Positions 55,654 to 64,000 are shown, counted from the stretch's first letter. The stretch: 64,000 nucleotides of DNA from DATAOG01 sp963757395 (GCA_963757395.1 CAVWRK010000005.1:1-64000), one strand, 5' to 3'. Translations and numbers: made by a program. The notes: generated from the sequence alone by a model not told the origin.

Positions 55654-56717
55654 TTCCGGCGGCCCAGCCGCACCCCCCATGGCAGGCCGGCCAAATAGGG
55701 CCTCATGGTCTGGACCGTGACCACGAGGATCAGGATCAGGCCCCAGATCGCCACGGTCAGGTAATTGCTGACGCCGAACTGGTTGAAGCCCGACGAGATG
55801 ACCTGAAGGATCGCCAGAGCCAGCATCAGCCCGGTCACGGTGCCGAAGCCACCGAACGGATCGACGCCGCCAAGGACGGCTGCAAGGATCGTGACCAGAA
55901 GATAGGATTGCGCATAGTCGGCGCTTGCCGAATTGAAGGTCACGAGCATGACGAGCCCGGCAACGAAGCAGGTCACGCTCGACAACACATAGACGCCAAC
56001 CAGGACGCGCTTGGTATCGATCGCCGAGTAGCGGGCGGCCTCGCTATTGGAGCCGATCATCGCGCAGGAGACGCCGAAGGCGGTGCGCTTCAGCATGACG
56101 CCGATCACGATCGCAACGGCAATCAGGATGGCGAAGATGACCGGCACCCCGAGCACCGTCGCATTTCCTAGGCGCACGAAGGTCTCCGGGATGCCCGAGA
56201 GCGCCATGCCGCGCGTGAGGTAAATGCTGATGCCGTCGATGAGCGACTTGGTGCCGAGGGTGACCAGGATCGGATGCACGCCGGTGTAAGCGACCAGCGC
56301 TCCCGTGACGAGACCTATGATCAGGCAGAGGAGGAGGCCCGCGGCAAGCGCAAGTACGATCACCGCCAGCGTTCCGCCAGCGGTGGTGTCCGCGTTGATC
56401 ATGGTGCGCATGACCCAGACCATCAGCAGCGCGCACTGGTTGGTCGTGGCGATGATGGCAAGGTTCAGCCCGCCCGTGATCAGCGGCACGACCATCGCGA
56501 GCGACAGGAGGCCGAGAAGCGGCAGCTGATACATGAAGGACTGCAACGTGGCGCCGCTGAGGAAATTGGGCACAGACGCCGCGAAGCCGACGAGCAGCAT
56601 GAAAAGCAGCGCGGCAAGGCCCGCATGACCGCCGGGCAGTCCGGTCCTCAGGCGCGCGACGAGGTCCACGAGCCCCCCGCCGCCGCCGGCACTTCGGGCG
56701 GACACCGGCTCAGCCAT
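55650..56717 (-). CDS. RbsC-type sugar ABC transporter permease 2
   Basis: A 355-residue permease of the ribose/rhamnose/AI-2 class with about ten membrane segments. G-G-L-N-L-A-I-I-A-T near 85 is the family block (GGIDLS type) but lacks the Asp. T-L-G-T-K-S-L-I-D-G near 152 and G-S-N-S-E-A-A-R-Y-S near 222 (ATPase-contact loop) follow. It overlaps both neighbours by 4-8 bases. It is the second of two different permeases, which fits a heterodimeric channel as in RhaPQ or LsrCD. Confidence 0.85.
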   Translation of the reverse strand: MAEPVSARSAGGGGGLVDLVARLRTGLPGGHAGLAALLFMLLVGFAASVPNFLSGATLQSFMYQLPLLGLLSLAMVVPLITGGLNLAIIATTNQCALLMVWVMRTMINADTTAGGTLAVIVLALAAGLLLCLIIGLVTGALVAYTGVHPILVTLGTKSLIDGISIYLTRGMALSGIPETFVRLGNATVLGVPVIFAILIAVAIVIGVMLKRTAFGVSCAMIGSNSEAARYSAIDTKRVLVGVYVLSSVTCFVAGLVMLVTFNSASADYAQSYLLVTILAAVLGGVDPFGGFGTVTGLMLALAILQVISSGFNQFGVSNYLTVAIWGLILILVVTVQTMRPYLAGLPWGVRLGRRK

Positions 56718-57750
56718 TGGCGGGCGCGCCGGCGATGATACGGTGGCGGCGGCCGCGCCGCGAGCTGATCACGGTGATCGAGGTCGAGACCAGAATCGTG
56801 ATGCCGATCACGATCTGGAAGAAATAGGAGGAGACGCCGAGCAGGTTCAGCCCGTTCTGCAGCATCGCCAGGAGCACGATGCCGAGAAGGACTCCGGGCA
56901 CCGTCCCGATGCCGCCGGTGAGGCTGGCACCGCCCAGGACCGCGGCCGACAGCACCGCGAGCTCGGTATTGACCATGGCATTCGGCACGCTCTCGCCCAC
57001 CCGGTGGGCTTGGAGCATGCCGGCAAGCGCCGCCATCAATCCAAGATAGCCGTAGGCGACGAACTGCAGCCTGCCGATGCCGATACCGACGCGGCGCGCC
57101 GCCTCGGGGTTGCCGCCCATGGCGTAGATCTGCCGGCCGATCGAGGAGCGCGTCATCCACGCCCACGTGAACAGGGCGACGACGATCATGGCAGCGATGG
57201 TCAGGGTGATGCGCGCCTGGTCACCCGATGCCGTTCCGATCTGGTAGAACACGATCCGGTTCGTCCACCAATCGGGCAGGTTGTAGATCGACTTGCCGCC
57301 GGAGAAGTACATGAGCAGCGAGAAGCTCACGCTCATCATGGCGATGGTGGCGATGATCGAGGTGATGCGGACATAGTGGATGAGCGCGGCGTTGACGCAT
57401 CCGAGCGCGATGCCGATCGCGAGGCCCGCAAGGATGACCACCGGCACCGGCAAGCCTACCTGCGAGGCGAGCAGGGCGGCGCTGTATTGGGCGACCGAGG
57501 CGGTCGCGGCGAAGGAGATGTCGATGCCGCCGGAGACCAGCACGACGAACAGACCCATGGCCATGATCGCCTGCACCGAATAGGTCTCCAAGAGGTCGAT
57601 CACGTTCGGCAACGACAGGAAATCGCGCGCCGTGAGGCCGAAGATCGCGCCGACCACGATGATGACGGCAAGGAGCCAGAGCTCGGGGCGGCGGCGCAGC
57701 TTCGCCAGCCCGGACAGCCGCTCGGCGCCGCCGGCGGCCCGCTCAGGCAT
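56710..57750 (-). CDS. RbsC-type sugar ABC transporter permease 1
   Basis: A 346-residue permease of the same class. V-L-V-S-G-G-I-D-I-S-F-A near 72 is the complete signature, I-A-T-I-A-M-M-S-V near 135 the middle block and G-G-N-P-E-A-A-R-R-V-G near 216 the ATPase contact. A Gly-rich G-G-A-S-L-T-G-G-I-G-T near 277 follows. It ends eight bases inside the next gene and starts inside the end of the RbsA-like gene. Confidence 0.85.
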   Translation of the reverse strand: MPERAAGGAERLSGLAKLRRRPELWLLAVIIVVGAIFGLTARDFLSLPNVIDLLETYSVQAIMAMGLFVVLVSGGIDISFAATASVAQYSAALLASQVGLPVPVVILAGLAIGIALGCVNAALIHYVRITSIIATIAMMSVSFSLLMYFSGGKSIYNLPDWWTNRIVFYQIGTASGDQARITLTIAAMIVVALFTWAWMTRSSIGRQIYAMGGNPEAARRVGIGIGRLQFVAYGYLGLMAALAGMLQAHRVGESVPNAMVNTELAVLSAAVLGGASLTGGIGTVPGVLLGIVLLAMLQNGLNLLGVSSYFFQIVIGITILVSTSITVISSRRGRRHRIIAGAPANG

Positions 57751-59236
57751 AGATGCGCTCCTCCATCTGATGCTCGCTCACCTTGCCCGGCACTTCCTCG
57801 CCGATGATCCGGCCGTTGCGCATGTGCAGGACCCTGTCACAGGTCGCGAACACTTCCGAGACCTCGTCCGAGATCAGGACGACACCGACGCCCTGGCGCG
57901 CGAGATCGGCGACGACCTCGTATATGCCCTGCTTGTTCTTGATGTCGACGCCGATCGTCGGTGAATCGAGAATGAGGACCTTGGGCCGGGTGGCGAGCCA
58001 TTTCGCGAGCACCACGCGCTGCTGGTTGCCGCCGGAAAGGGTCTGGACCGGCTGGTCGGTTCCGGCGACCTTGATCGCCAGCCGCTGGACCCATTCGTCG
58101 GCAACCGCCCGGCGCGCTTGCCCGGAAATCAGCCCGAGGCGACCGGCCATCCCGCGCATGACGGCGAGGATGATGTTGTCGGCGATCGACTGCGGCAGGA
58201 TCACGCCGAGGCCGAGGCGGTCCTCGGAAACATAGGCAATGCCGGCGCGCACTGCATCGCGATTGGAGTTGAGCCTGAGTGGCTGGCCGTCGAGCGTGAT
58301 CGAGCCGCCTTCGGCGCGATGCATGCCGAAGAGCGTCAGCGCCAGCTCGGTGCGGCCCGACCCGAGCAGGCCTACGATGCCGAGCACCTCACCGCGTCTC
58401 AGCGTGAAGCCGACATCGGCAAATTCGCCGCGACGCGACAGCCCCTCAACCTTGAAGAGCGGCTCGGCCAAGCTCATGTCGCGGGCCACGATCGCGTGAT
58501 TGATGTCGAGGCCGGTCATCAGATGGGCAATGCGGCGCTGGTCGACTTCGGAAACCGGCCAGGTGCCGACCTTCCTGCCGTCGCGCAAGACGGTGACCCG
58601 CTCGGCGATCTTGACCACCTCGTCGAGCCGGTGCGAGACGAAGACGACGGTGATGCCGTCCGCCTTCAGCCTGGCCACGATCGCAAACAGCCGCTCGACC
58701 TCGGCACGGGTCAGCGAGGCCGTCGGCTCGTCCATGAAGAGCAGGCGGGCCCTCAGGGCGAGCCCGCGGGCGATCGCGACGATCTGGCGCTCGGCGACGG
58801 TCAGATCGGCGACAACGGCCGCGAGGTCGAGATCAAAGTCGAGGCGTTTCAGCACGGCCTGCGCGACCGCGCGCATCTTGGCGCGGCGCACCGGCCTCAG
58901 GGCGTGTTCGAGATGGCTCTCGACCGCTATGTTCTCGGCAACGCTCAGGTTCGGAAAGAGCGAGAGATCCTGAAAAATGACCTGGATGCCGAGCGCCTTG
59001 GCACGGGCAGGATCGAGCGGCAGAACCGGCTTGCCGTCGATCTCGATGGAACCGGAGGTCGGGGCATAGACCCCTGCAACCGTCTTGATGAGCGTGGACT
59101 TGCCGCAGCCGTTCTCTCCGACGAGGCAGTGAACCTCGCCGGGCTGAACCTCCCAGTCGATATCTTCGAGCGCATGCACCCCGCCGAACTGCTTGGCGAG
59201 GCCGGTCAGGCGCAGGAGCGGCAAACCTTGCGTCAT
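57743..59236 (-). CDS. RbsA-type sugar ABC transporter ATPase (two nucleotide-binding domains)
   Basis: A 497-residue ATPase with two domains. The first has Walker A G-E-N-G-C-G-K-S-T near 41, signature-like V-A-E-R-Q-I-V-A-I-A and Walker B L-L-F-M-D-E-P-T. The second has the degenerate Walker A G-L-L-G-S-G-R-T-E near 290, normal for this subfamily, then L-S-G-G-N-Q-Q-R near 399 and L-I-L-D-S-P-T-I-G with Ser for Glu. The ATG at 59236 lies 24 bases after the intercistronic hairpin. It energises the two RbsC-type permeases. Confidence 0.9.
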   Translation of the reverse strand: MTQGLPLLRLTGLAKQFGGVHALEDIDWEVQPGEVHCLVGENGCGKSTLIKTVAGVYAPTSGSIEIDGKPVLPLDPARAKALGIQVIFQDLSLFPNLSVAENIAVESHLEHALRPVRRAKMRAVAQAVLKRLDFDLDLAAVVADLTVAERQIVAIARGLALRARLLFMDEPTASLTRAEVERLFAIVARLKADGITVVFVSHRLDEVVKIAERVTVLRDGRKVGTWPVSEVDQRRIAHLMTGLDINHAIVARDMSLAEPLFKVEGLSRRGEFADVGFTLRRGEVLGIVGLLGSGRTELALTLFGMHRAEGGSITLDGQPLRLNSNRDAVRAGIAYVSEDRLGLGVILPQSIADNIILAVMRGMAGRLGLISGQARRAVADEWVQRLAIKVAGTDQPVQTLSGGNQQRVVLAKWLATRPKVLILDSPTIGVDIKNKQGIYEVVADLARQGVGVVLISDEVSEVFATCDRVLHMRNGRIIGEEVPGKVSEHQMEERIYA

Positions 59237-59260
59237 GGGGAACCAGCGTCATGCGCGAAC

Positions 59261-59289
59261 GGTCGGCGGCTACGGCGGAGCCGCCGACC
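59261..59289 (-). promoter_or_regulatory. Intercistronic hairpin after the LsrB/RhaS-like gene
   Basis: GGTCGGCGGCT pairs perfectly with AGCCGCCGACC around a seven-base loop (eleven pairs). It lies in the 70-base gap between the binding-protein stop and the ATPase start and has no T run. Confidence 0.6.
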
Positions 59290-59306
59290 TTCGGCTTGTT
59301 CGCAAA

Positions 59307-60320
59307 TCAGAGGCCGAGCGCGACCAGCCGATCAATATTGTCCTTGTCGAGCGATTCGAGCTTCTCCGCCTGGATCAGCTGCTTGTCGGGATAGACCCGC
59401 ACGGCGCCGACTTCGATGAGCTCCATGTGGTCGGTCGGCTCCTGGCCGGCTGCCAGCATGGACGCCACCTGGACGAAGATCTCGCCCGCGGTCATCGGGT
59501 TCCAGATGAAGCCGCCGCGGATGGTGCCGGACTTCACGTATTTCTGGCCTTGGCCGGGAGAGAAGCCGCCGACCAGTGCGATCGTTTCGGCCTTGCCGCG
59601 ATCTTCGAGCACGCGGGCGGCACCGATCGGACCCTGCGAGCCGAAGGTGAGGATTCCCGTCAGGTCCGGGTGGGCCCGGATTTGGTCCTGCGTGGTCTTG
59701 ATGCTGTCGTCGACGCTCTCGGCCACACCGAAGCGGTCGCCCAGCATCTCCATCTTGGGATATTTCTCCTTCTGGTAGGCGATGGCCGCGTCCGCCCAGG
59801 CATTGTGCAGCGGCACGGTGAGCGAGCCGACGTAGACGATGTACTTGCCTTCCTCGCCCATGTTCTTGGCGAGCAAGTCCATATGGGCCCGACCATAGCC
59901 TTCGATGGTGGTGAGCTCGAAATCCCAGTCCCTCTCTTTCTGGTCGGGACCCTCGTGGGCCAGCACCTTGATGCCGGCCGCCCGCGCCCGGCCGAGGACT
60001 GGCTCGAGCGCCGCGGAGTCGTTCGGCACGATGCCGATGACGGCGACCTTGCGGGCGATGAGGTCTTCGATAGCGCGCACCTGCTGGGCGGCATCGGCCT
60101 GCGTCGGGCCGACCATCCAGGCGTCCATCTTGAATTCTGGCGCCGCCTTCTTGATGCCGACTTCCATGGCGTTGAACCACGGAATGCCGCCGATCTTGAC
60201 CACGATGCCGACCTGCGGGTCGGCCGCGCGTGCACCAACGATCGATCCGCCGAGCGTACCGACGAAGGCAGCGCCCCCGATCCCGGTCAGAACACTGCGT
60301 CTGTTCACATCCATAGTCAT
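59307..60320 (-). CDS. Sugar ABC transporter substrate-binding protein (LsrB/RhaS-like)
   Basis: A 337-residue type I periplasmic binding protein. The N-terminus has a Tat-like signal N-R-R-S-V-L-T-G-I-G-G and cleavage near A-R-A-A. The mature chain starts V-G-I-V-V-K-I-G-G-I-P-W-F-N-A-M, as in LsrB and rhizobial RhaS, and has V-P-N-D-S-A-A-L-E-P near 105 and L-T-F-G-S-Q-G-P near 235. This group binds autoinducer-2, rhamnose or related sugars; the kinase and aldolase genes behind it point to a sugar used as carbon source. It lies 13 bases behind the LacI-type regulator gene. Confidence 0.85.
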   Translation of the reverse strand: MTMDVNRRSVLTGIGGAAFVGTLGGSIVGARAADPQVGIVVKIGGIPWFNAMEVGIKKAAPEFKMDAWMVGPTQADAAQQVRAIEDLIARKVAVIGIVPNDSAALEPVLGRARAAGIKVLAHEGPDQKERDWDFELTTIEGYGRAHMDLLAKNMGEEGKYIVYVGSLTVPLHNAWADAAIAYQKEKYPKMEMLGDRFGVAESVDDSIKTTQDQIRAHPDLTGILTFGSQGPIGAARVLEDRGKAETIALVGGFSPGQGQKYVKSGTIRGGFIWNPMTAGEIFVQVASMLAAGQEPTDHMELIEVGAVRVYPDKQLIQAEKLESLDKDNIDRLVALGL

Positions 60321-60333
60321 CCTCCCACTCTAC

Positions 60334-61362
60334 CTATTCGGACCCGCGTTCATGCGGGGCTGGACACCGCGGCGTGGAGCCTCGGATCTCGATGGCGCAG
60401 CGGAGACGCCGCGTGACGGGCGCACTGGATTCGCCGCCAAGCCGTTTCAGCAGAAGCGACCAGGCCTGCTCGGCCATCGCTTCGACCGGTTGGCGCACGG
60501 CGGTGACGCCTGGAGCGACAAGCTGCATCCACTCCATCTCGTCGAAGCTGGCGAAAGCCACATCGGCCGGCACCTCAAGGCCGATTTCGGCCAGCATCCG
60601 GTAGGCTATCAGCGCCGTCCCGTGGTCGAGCGCGAACAGCGCTTGCGGGTGCGTCGGCGCACGGAGCCGCCGCTCGAGCAGATCAACCCCGGTTGGATCG
60701 TCGATGCCGATCTCGAGGAGATCGAGCTTCATGCGCCGGACCGCGGCTCGCGCGCCTTCCCAGCGTTCACGCACATTGCTGATCGAAAGCCACGTGCCGA
60801 CGACGAGGCAGTCACGGAAGCCCTGCTCATCGAGATGCTGGGCAATCGCGCCCGCCGCCGGACCGTTGTCCACGGCGATAAGATCGAAGCCCTCGTCGTC
60901 CGGAATGCGGTCGGCGAGAACGGTCGGGATCGCAAAGCCGGCGGGCAAGCGCGCCTTGAAGGCGCCATCGCAGGGAATGACGATCAACCCGGCCGGCCGC
61001 CAGGAGCGGATGTCCGACAACCGGACGGTCTCCTCGGCAGGACTGTTGTGCGCCGATACCACCACGAGGTCGAAGCCCTCCACGCGCGCGATCTGCTCCA
61101 GAGTGGAGACGAAACCCGCGAACATCGGATTGGTAAGATCCGGCACGACCACGCCCGCCAGACGCGACCTCCGAGAGCGCAGGCGCGAAGCGCCAATGTC
61201 GACCACATAGCCGAGCTCCCGAACCGCCTCGATCACGCGGGCCGCGTAGTCCGGCGTCACGCTTGGCTTGCCATTGAGCACGTTCGACACGGTCGCCATC
61301 GAAACGCCAGCGCGCTCCGCGACCAGTCGAATAGACGGGTGTTGCGCCGAAGACACGACCAT
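60334..61362 (-). CDS. LacI family transcriptional regulator
   Basis: A 342-residue regulator with an N-terminal helix-turn-helix, S-I-R-L-V-A-E-R-A-G-V-S-M-A-T-V-S-N-V-L, and the hinge L-R-S-R-R-S-R-L-A-G-V, followed by a periplasmic-binding-type sensor domain (about 65-335). It is the first gene of the minus-strand sugar operon, so it probably represses its own operon and the divergent isomerase/kinase pair. A good candidate operator stands 37 bases upstream. Inducer is likely the transported sugar or a phosphorylated form. Confidence 0.85.
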   Translation of the reverse strand: MVVSSAQHPSIRLVAERAGVSMATVSNVLNGKPSVTPDYAARVIEAVRELGYVVDIGASRLRSRRSRLAGVVVPDLTNPMFAGFVSTLEQIARVEGFDLVVVSAHNSPAEETVRLSDIRSWRPAGLIVIPCDGAFKARLPAGFAIPTVLADRIPDDEGFDLIAVDNGPAAGAIAQHLDEQGFRDCLVVGTWLSISNVRERWEGARAAVRRMKLDLLEIGIDDPTGVDLLERRLRAPTHPQALFALDHGTALIAYRMLAEIGLEVPADVAFASFDEMEWMQLVAPGVTAVRQPVEAMAEQAWSLLLKRLGGESSAPVTRRLRCAIEIRGSTPRCPAPHERGSE

Positions 61363-61398
61363 CCTCTGGGGCGATGCTCTCAGTCAAAGCCCAGCTTG

Positions 61399-61410
61399 TG
61401 AAACGTTTTA
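61399..61410. promoter_or_regulatory. Putative LacI-family operator
   Basis: TGAAACGTTTTA, a near-perfect palindrome with the central CG typical of LacI-family sites (core AAACGTTT). It lies between the divergent regulator gene (start 61362) and the sugar epimerase gene (start 61545), so one site could control both operons. Confidence 0.6.
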
Positions 61411-61544
61411 TCGCACGCTAGACATTTTGCGGGGGCCTGTCAACGACGTTGATGGCAAGTTACGCTGAGATCGCTGTTGGTTGCGCTGCGATGCATGCTT
61501 CGCAAGCGCAAACAATGATCGTGGACCTGCGGGAGGGCGTTCCA

Positions 61545-62453
61545 ATGAACAAGCTTGGGGTGCATGCTCTGGTCTGGGAGTCCGGCTGGAGCCACGAGGA
61601 ATGCGCGCGCGCGATCGGGAAGACGGCCGAAGTCGGTTACGACTTCATCGAGGTGCCGGCGCTCGATCCCGGCTCAATCGATCCCGACTTCACACGCAAG
61701 CAGCTCGAACAGAACGGCATCGGCATCAATTTTTCGCTGGGGCTCGGCTTCGACACCGACATCTCGAGCGGCGATCCGGAAAAAGGCAGGCGCGGCAAGG
61801 CAAAGCTGGAGCAGGCCGTCGTTGTCTGCCGCGATTGCGGCGGCCAATACGTCGGCGGCATCCTGCATTCGGCCTTCGGCAAATACACCCGGCCGACGAC
61901 GGCCGCCGGAGTGGCGCAGTCGGTCGATATCCTGCGCCAGGTGGCCGAGACCGCCGCAAAGAGCGGGGTCACACTCGTCCTCGAAGTGGTGAATCGCTAC
62001 GAATCCAACGTGCTCAATACCGCCGTGCAGGGCGTCGAGATGTGCCGGCGCATCGGCGCCCCCAACGTCAAGGTCCATCTCGACGTCTATCATATGAACA
62101 TCGAGGAATCGGACATCCCGTCCGCCATCCAGCAGACGGGCGGCTACCTTGGCTATTTCCACACCGGCGATTCGCATCGCGGCTACCTGGGATCGGGCAA
62201 TGTCGACCTTGCCGCCGTGTTCCGCGCCCTGGTGCGGGCCGGCTACGAAGGGCCGATCACCTTCGAATCCTTTTCGTCGCGCGTGGTCGGCCAGCCCCTG
62301 GAAGGCATATTGGGCATCTGGCGAAACCTTTGGGAGGACGGCCACGACCTCGCGTCGCATGCTCTCATGTACACGAAAGCGCAGCTCAAGGCCGCACAGG
62401 AGGCGGATAGGCAGGCGGCCGAGCGCAGCAGATTGCCTTTGGCGCCGTCGTAG
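61545..62453 (+). CDS. Sugar phosphate isomerase/epimerase (TIM barrel, D-tagatose 3-epimerase type)
   Basis: A 302-residue TIM-barrel protein. L-V-L-E-V-V-N-R-Y-E near 145 places the first metal Glu. H-L-D-V-Y-H-M-N-I-E-E near 182 gives the Asp and His pair, H-T-G-D-S-H-R-G near 207 the next His, and P-I-T-F-E-S-F-S near 242 the second metal Glu. These fit ketose 3-epimerases of the tagatose/allulose type and sugar isomerases. It would turn the imported sugar into the ketose that the FGGY kinase uses. The start at 61545 has GGGAGGG eight bases upstream; longer in-frame starts to 61449 lie next to the operator and show no similarity. Confidence 0.8.
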   Translation: MNKLGVHALVWESGWSHEECARAIGKTAEVGYDFIEVPALDPGSIDPDFTRKQLEQNGIGINFSLGLGFDTDISSGDPEKGRRGKAKLEQAVVVCRDCGGQYVGGILHSAFGKYTRPTTAAGVAQSVDILRQVAETAAKSGVTLVLEVVNRYESNVLNTAVQGVEMCRRIGAPNVKVHLDVYHMNIEESDIPSAIQQTGGYLGYFHTGDSHRGYLGSGNVDLAAVFRALVRAGYEGPITFESFSSRVVGQPLEGILGIWRNLWEDGHDLASHALMYTKAQLKAAQEADRQAAERSRLPLAPS

Positions 62454-62504
62454 CTGTGTGGAGGGAGCAAGGGCGGGCCGTCAGAGGCGGCATCTTCCTG
62501 GCAT

Positions 62505-63185
62505 ATGGATGGAAGTGATCAGGCGACGGCGAGCCATTTGATGACGACGGTGATCGATCTCGACGGACTTCTCGCGATTGTGCGCCAGCGAGGCGCGCGC
62601 GGGCGCAGCATTACCGCCATCGCGGGCCCGCCGGGGGCGGGCAAATCAACGCTGGCAGAGAAGCTCGTTGTCCGGTTGGACAAAGATGAGTCGGGAAGCG
62701 CGGCTCTGATGCCGATGGACGGCTATCATTTCGATGACCTCGTTCTGGTCCCGCGCGGCCTGCGGGCACGGAAAGGCGCTCCGGACACATTCGATGTCGC
62801 CGGACTGGCCCACATGCTTCATCGTCTTCGGCAGAACACGGAAGCGGAGATCGCCGTTCCGGTATTCGACCGCAAGCTCGAAATCGCGCGGGCCGGCGCG
62901 CGGCTCATTCCGGCGTCGGTTCGCCACCTGATTGTGGAGGGCAACTATCTGCTCCTGGACAGGTCCCCCTGGTCGGCACTCGCCCCTCTGTTCGATACGA
63001 CGGTTGTGATCGAAGTGTCGGAGGAGACGCTGAGGCAGCGTCTGTCGGCGCGGTGGCAGGGATATGGGCTGCCGCCCGAGGAGATCGACGCCAAGCTCGA
63101 GGGAAACGACCTGCCCAACGCCCGGCTCGTCATGCGTGAGAGTGCCGGGGCCGAGTTCCGTTTGACGCACGAAATAGGGACGTGA
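62505..63185 (+). CDS. P-loop kinase, FrcK / uridine kinase-like
   Basis: A 226-residue P-loop kinase of the nucleoside/pantothenate-kinase-like group, alike to FrcK of the rhizobial fructose transporter locus. Walker A is A-G-P-P-G-A-G-K-S-T near 42-51, followed by M-P-M-D-G-Y-H-F-D-D near 77. V-P-V-F-D-R near 121 and L-I-V-E-G-N-Y-L-L near 143 are also typical. The lid has R-Q-R-L-S-A-R-W. An ATG at 62541 is an alternative start. It follows the epimerase by about 50 bases and is probably in the same transcript. A role as sugar or nucleoside kinase in the pathway is inferred. Confidence 0.75.
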   Translation: MDGSDQATASHLMTTVIDLDGLLAIVRQRGARGRSITAIAGPPGAGKSTLAEKLVVRLDKDESGSAALMPMDGYHFDDLVLVPRGLRARKGAPDTFDVAGLAHMLHRLRQNTEAEIAVPVFDRKLEIARAGARLIPASVRHLIVEGNYLLLDRSPWSALAPLFDTTVVIEVSEETLRQRLSARWQGYGLPPEEIDAKLEGNDLPNARLVMRESAGAEFRLTHEIGT

Positions 63186-63612
63186 GCCCCCTCATTTGAT
63201 CCGATCACGGCTCTCCCGGGGACGCGGCGGCGAGCAACGATGTTGAGGACGAGATCAGTGAAGACGCGCTGCAGCAGGCCGTCGACGCACTGCCGGACCT
63301 CCTGCCCGTCCCAGATGCGGACCAGTGTGTGCCAGCCGGCAGTGCTCAGGCCGGCGCGGACAAGAGTTTCGCGACGTTTGTCATACCGTCGGCGGGGCCC
63401 ACCCCCACGGTCGAAGCAGAGACCGCGGCAAAGCCTATCGCTGCACCGACAACTGCTCTGGCGCCGGGGCTGCCAGCTGCGGCGCCAGCAGCAGCTCGCG
63501 CGCCGCGTCCGGCCGGGACGATCTCCGCCATGGGTCTCGACGTCCAGCGTTCGCGATCGTACCTGCGCGACCCGCATGCCTGCCGGGCCGCAGGACCTCG
63601 CTCCGGGCCACA
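63186..63612. other. Gene-free stretch
   Basis: In these 427 bases both strands stay open in several frames because of GC content, but no frame looks like a conserved protein. A minus-strand stretch near 63240-63330 (V-R-I-W-D-G-Q-E-V-R-Q-C-V-D-G) has protein-like character and might belong to a decayed gene downstream of the LamG-like one. No RNA gene or repeat was found. Confidence 0.35.
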
Positions 63613-64000
63613 TCAACGGTCGTAGGTGTCCACCTGAAAGTAGGTGAATCCGTGGTCGACGTTGGTATCGCCGACGCCGAAGTTGTAGCCCACGCCCGGC
63701 GCGCCATCGGCGTAGGTGTCATCCGTGGCGGTGGTCACCAGCACGCCGTTGATGTAGCCCCGGATCTCGTTGCCGACCATGCAGGCCTCGACCAGGTCGC
63801 CCTCCTTGACGCCGAACTCGGGGCCGACTTTGCGGGCCAGCGACTTCCAGCGTCCGATGGCGCCATCCCAGCGCACGATCTCGGCATACGCCTCCTCGGT
63901 CTTGAGACAGCGCCAGAAGACCTCGTAGCCCGTGATGCTGTGGGGCTCGATGGTCGTCCGCAGCCGGATCTCGACCTCCTGGAAATACTTGTTCGTCTGG
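63613..64000 (-). CDS. LamG/concanavalin A-like domain protein, C-terminal part (cut by window edge)
   Basis: The last 128 residues of a protein whose N-terminus lies beyond the window. It reads N-K-Y-F-Q-E-V-E-I-R-L-R-T-T-I, then Y-E-V-F-W-R-C-L, then E-A-C-M-V-G-N-E-I-R-G-Y-I-N-G-V-L-V near 86 residues from the end, and ends F-Q-V-D-T-Y-D-R. Alternating beta strands and the G-N-x-I-x-x-Y-x-N-G-x-x-V turn fit a concanavalin A-like jelly roll of the LamG type, often the sugar-binding part of secreted proteins. Catalytic parts, if any, are outside the window. Confidence 0.55.
   Translation of the reverse strand, partial: QTNKYFQEVEIRLRTTIEPHSITGYEVFWRCLKTEEAYAEIVRWDGAIGRWKSLARKVGPEFGVKEGDLVEACMVGNEIRGYINGVLVTTATDDTYADGAPGVGYNFGVGDTNVDHGFTYFQVDTYDR

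Overview
The window is 64 kb of GC-rich DNA with the codon use and gene families of an alphaproteobacterium, probably a Rhodospirillales/Geminicoccales- or Rhizobiales-like soil or water heterotroph. Evidence for this is the many ABC uptake systems, the DUF3137 protein, the ParA/ribbon-helix-helix pair, and a sugar operon of rhizobial style. Placement below class is inference.

Layout. 0.1-5.5 kb: a small defence/toxin-antitoxin patch on the minus strand (two DUF433 antitoxins, one DUF5615 PIN-like toxin, a toxin remnant, and a large Eco57I-type restriction-methylase). 5.8-14.9 kb: a tight plus-strand operon of a debranching-type glucosidase, a GH63/MGH1-like glucosidase, an SDR dehydrogenase, an aquaporin, a GMC oxidoreductase and an exported two-domain VOC protein. 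14.9-20.0 kb: housekeeping-like genes (DUF3137, HAD phosphatase, ParA plus RHH partner, SDR, quinone oxidoreductase). 20.0-25.3 kb: tRNA-Phe, then a wrecked exopolysaccharide locus (epimerase and methyltransferase fragments, an IS1634-type element with 16-bp inverted ends) and one intact chain that fuses a polyprenyl-phosphate sugar transferase to a GT4 glycosyltransferase. 25.7-35.9 kb: acyl-CoA synthetase, VOC, thioesterase, an M29-type metallopeptidase homologue, a complete Liv-type transporter and a second MDR oxidoreductase. 36.4-49.3 kb: a class A-like serine hydrolase and two complete peptide/nickel-type ABC operons with different gene orders, separated by an IS66 tail and an amidohydrolase remnant. 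49.5-53.5 kb: a hypothetical protein and a MalEFG-type sugar transporter without an ATPase gene. 53.6-63.2 kb: a LacI-regulated sugar catabolic operon (LsrB/RhaS-like binding protein, RbsA-type ATPase, two RbsC-type permeases, FGGY kinase, class II aldolase) with a divergent sugar epimerase/isomerase and a FrcK-like kinase. The right edge cuts a LamG/concanavalin-like gene.

Two patterns run through the window. First, fourteen single-base frameshifts break otherwise intact genes. Each can be explained by gain or loss of one base in a short homopolymer, and six lie within 0.9 kb, so most are probably sequencing or assembly errors rather than real gene loss. Second, in all five transporter operons the binding-protein gene is followed directly by a GC-rich inverted repeat, as expected for unequal expression of binding protein and membrane parts.

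The most interesting objects are the PGT-GT4 fusion, the glucosidase/aquaporin/GMC operon, the isomerase-kinase-aldolase sugar operon with its putative operator, and the M29 homologue whose usual metal-ligand positions look changed.
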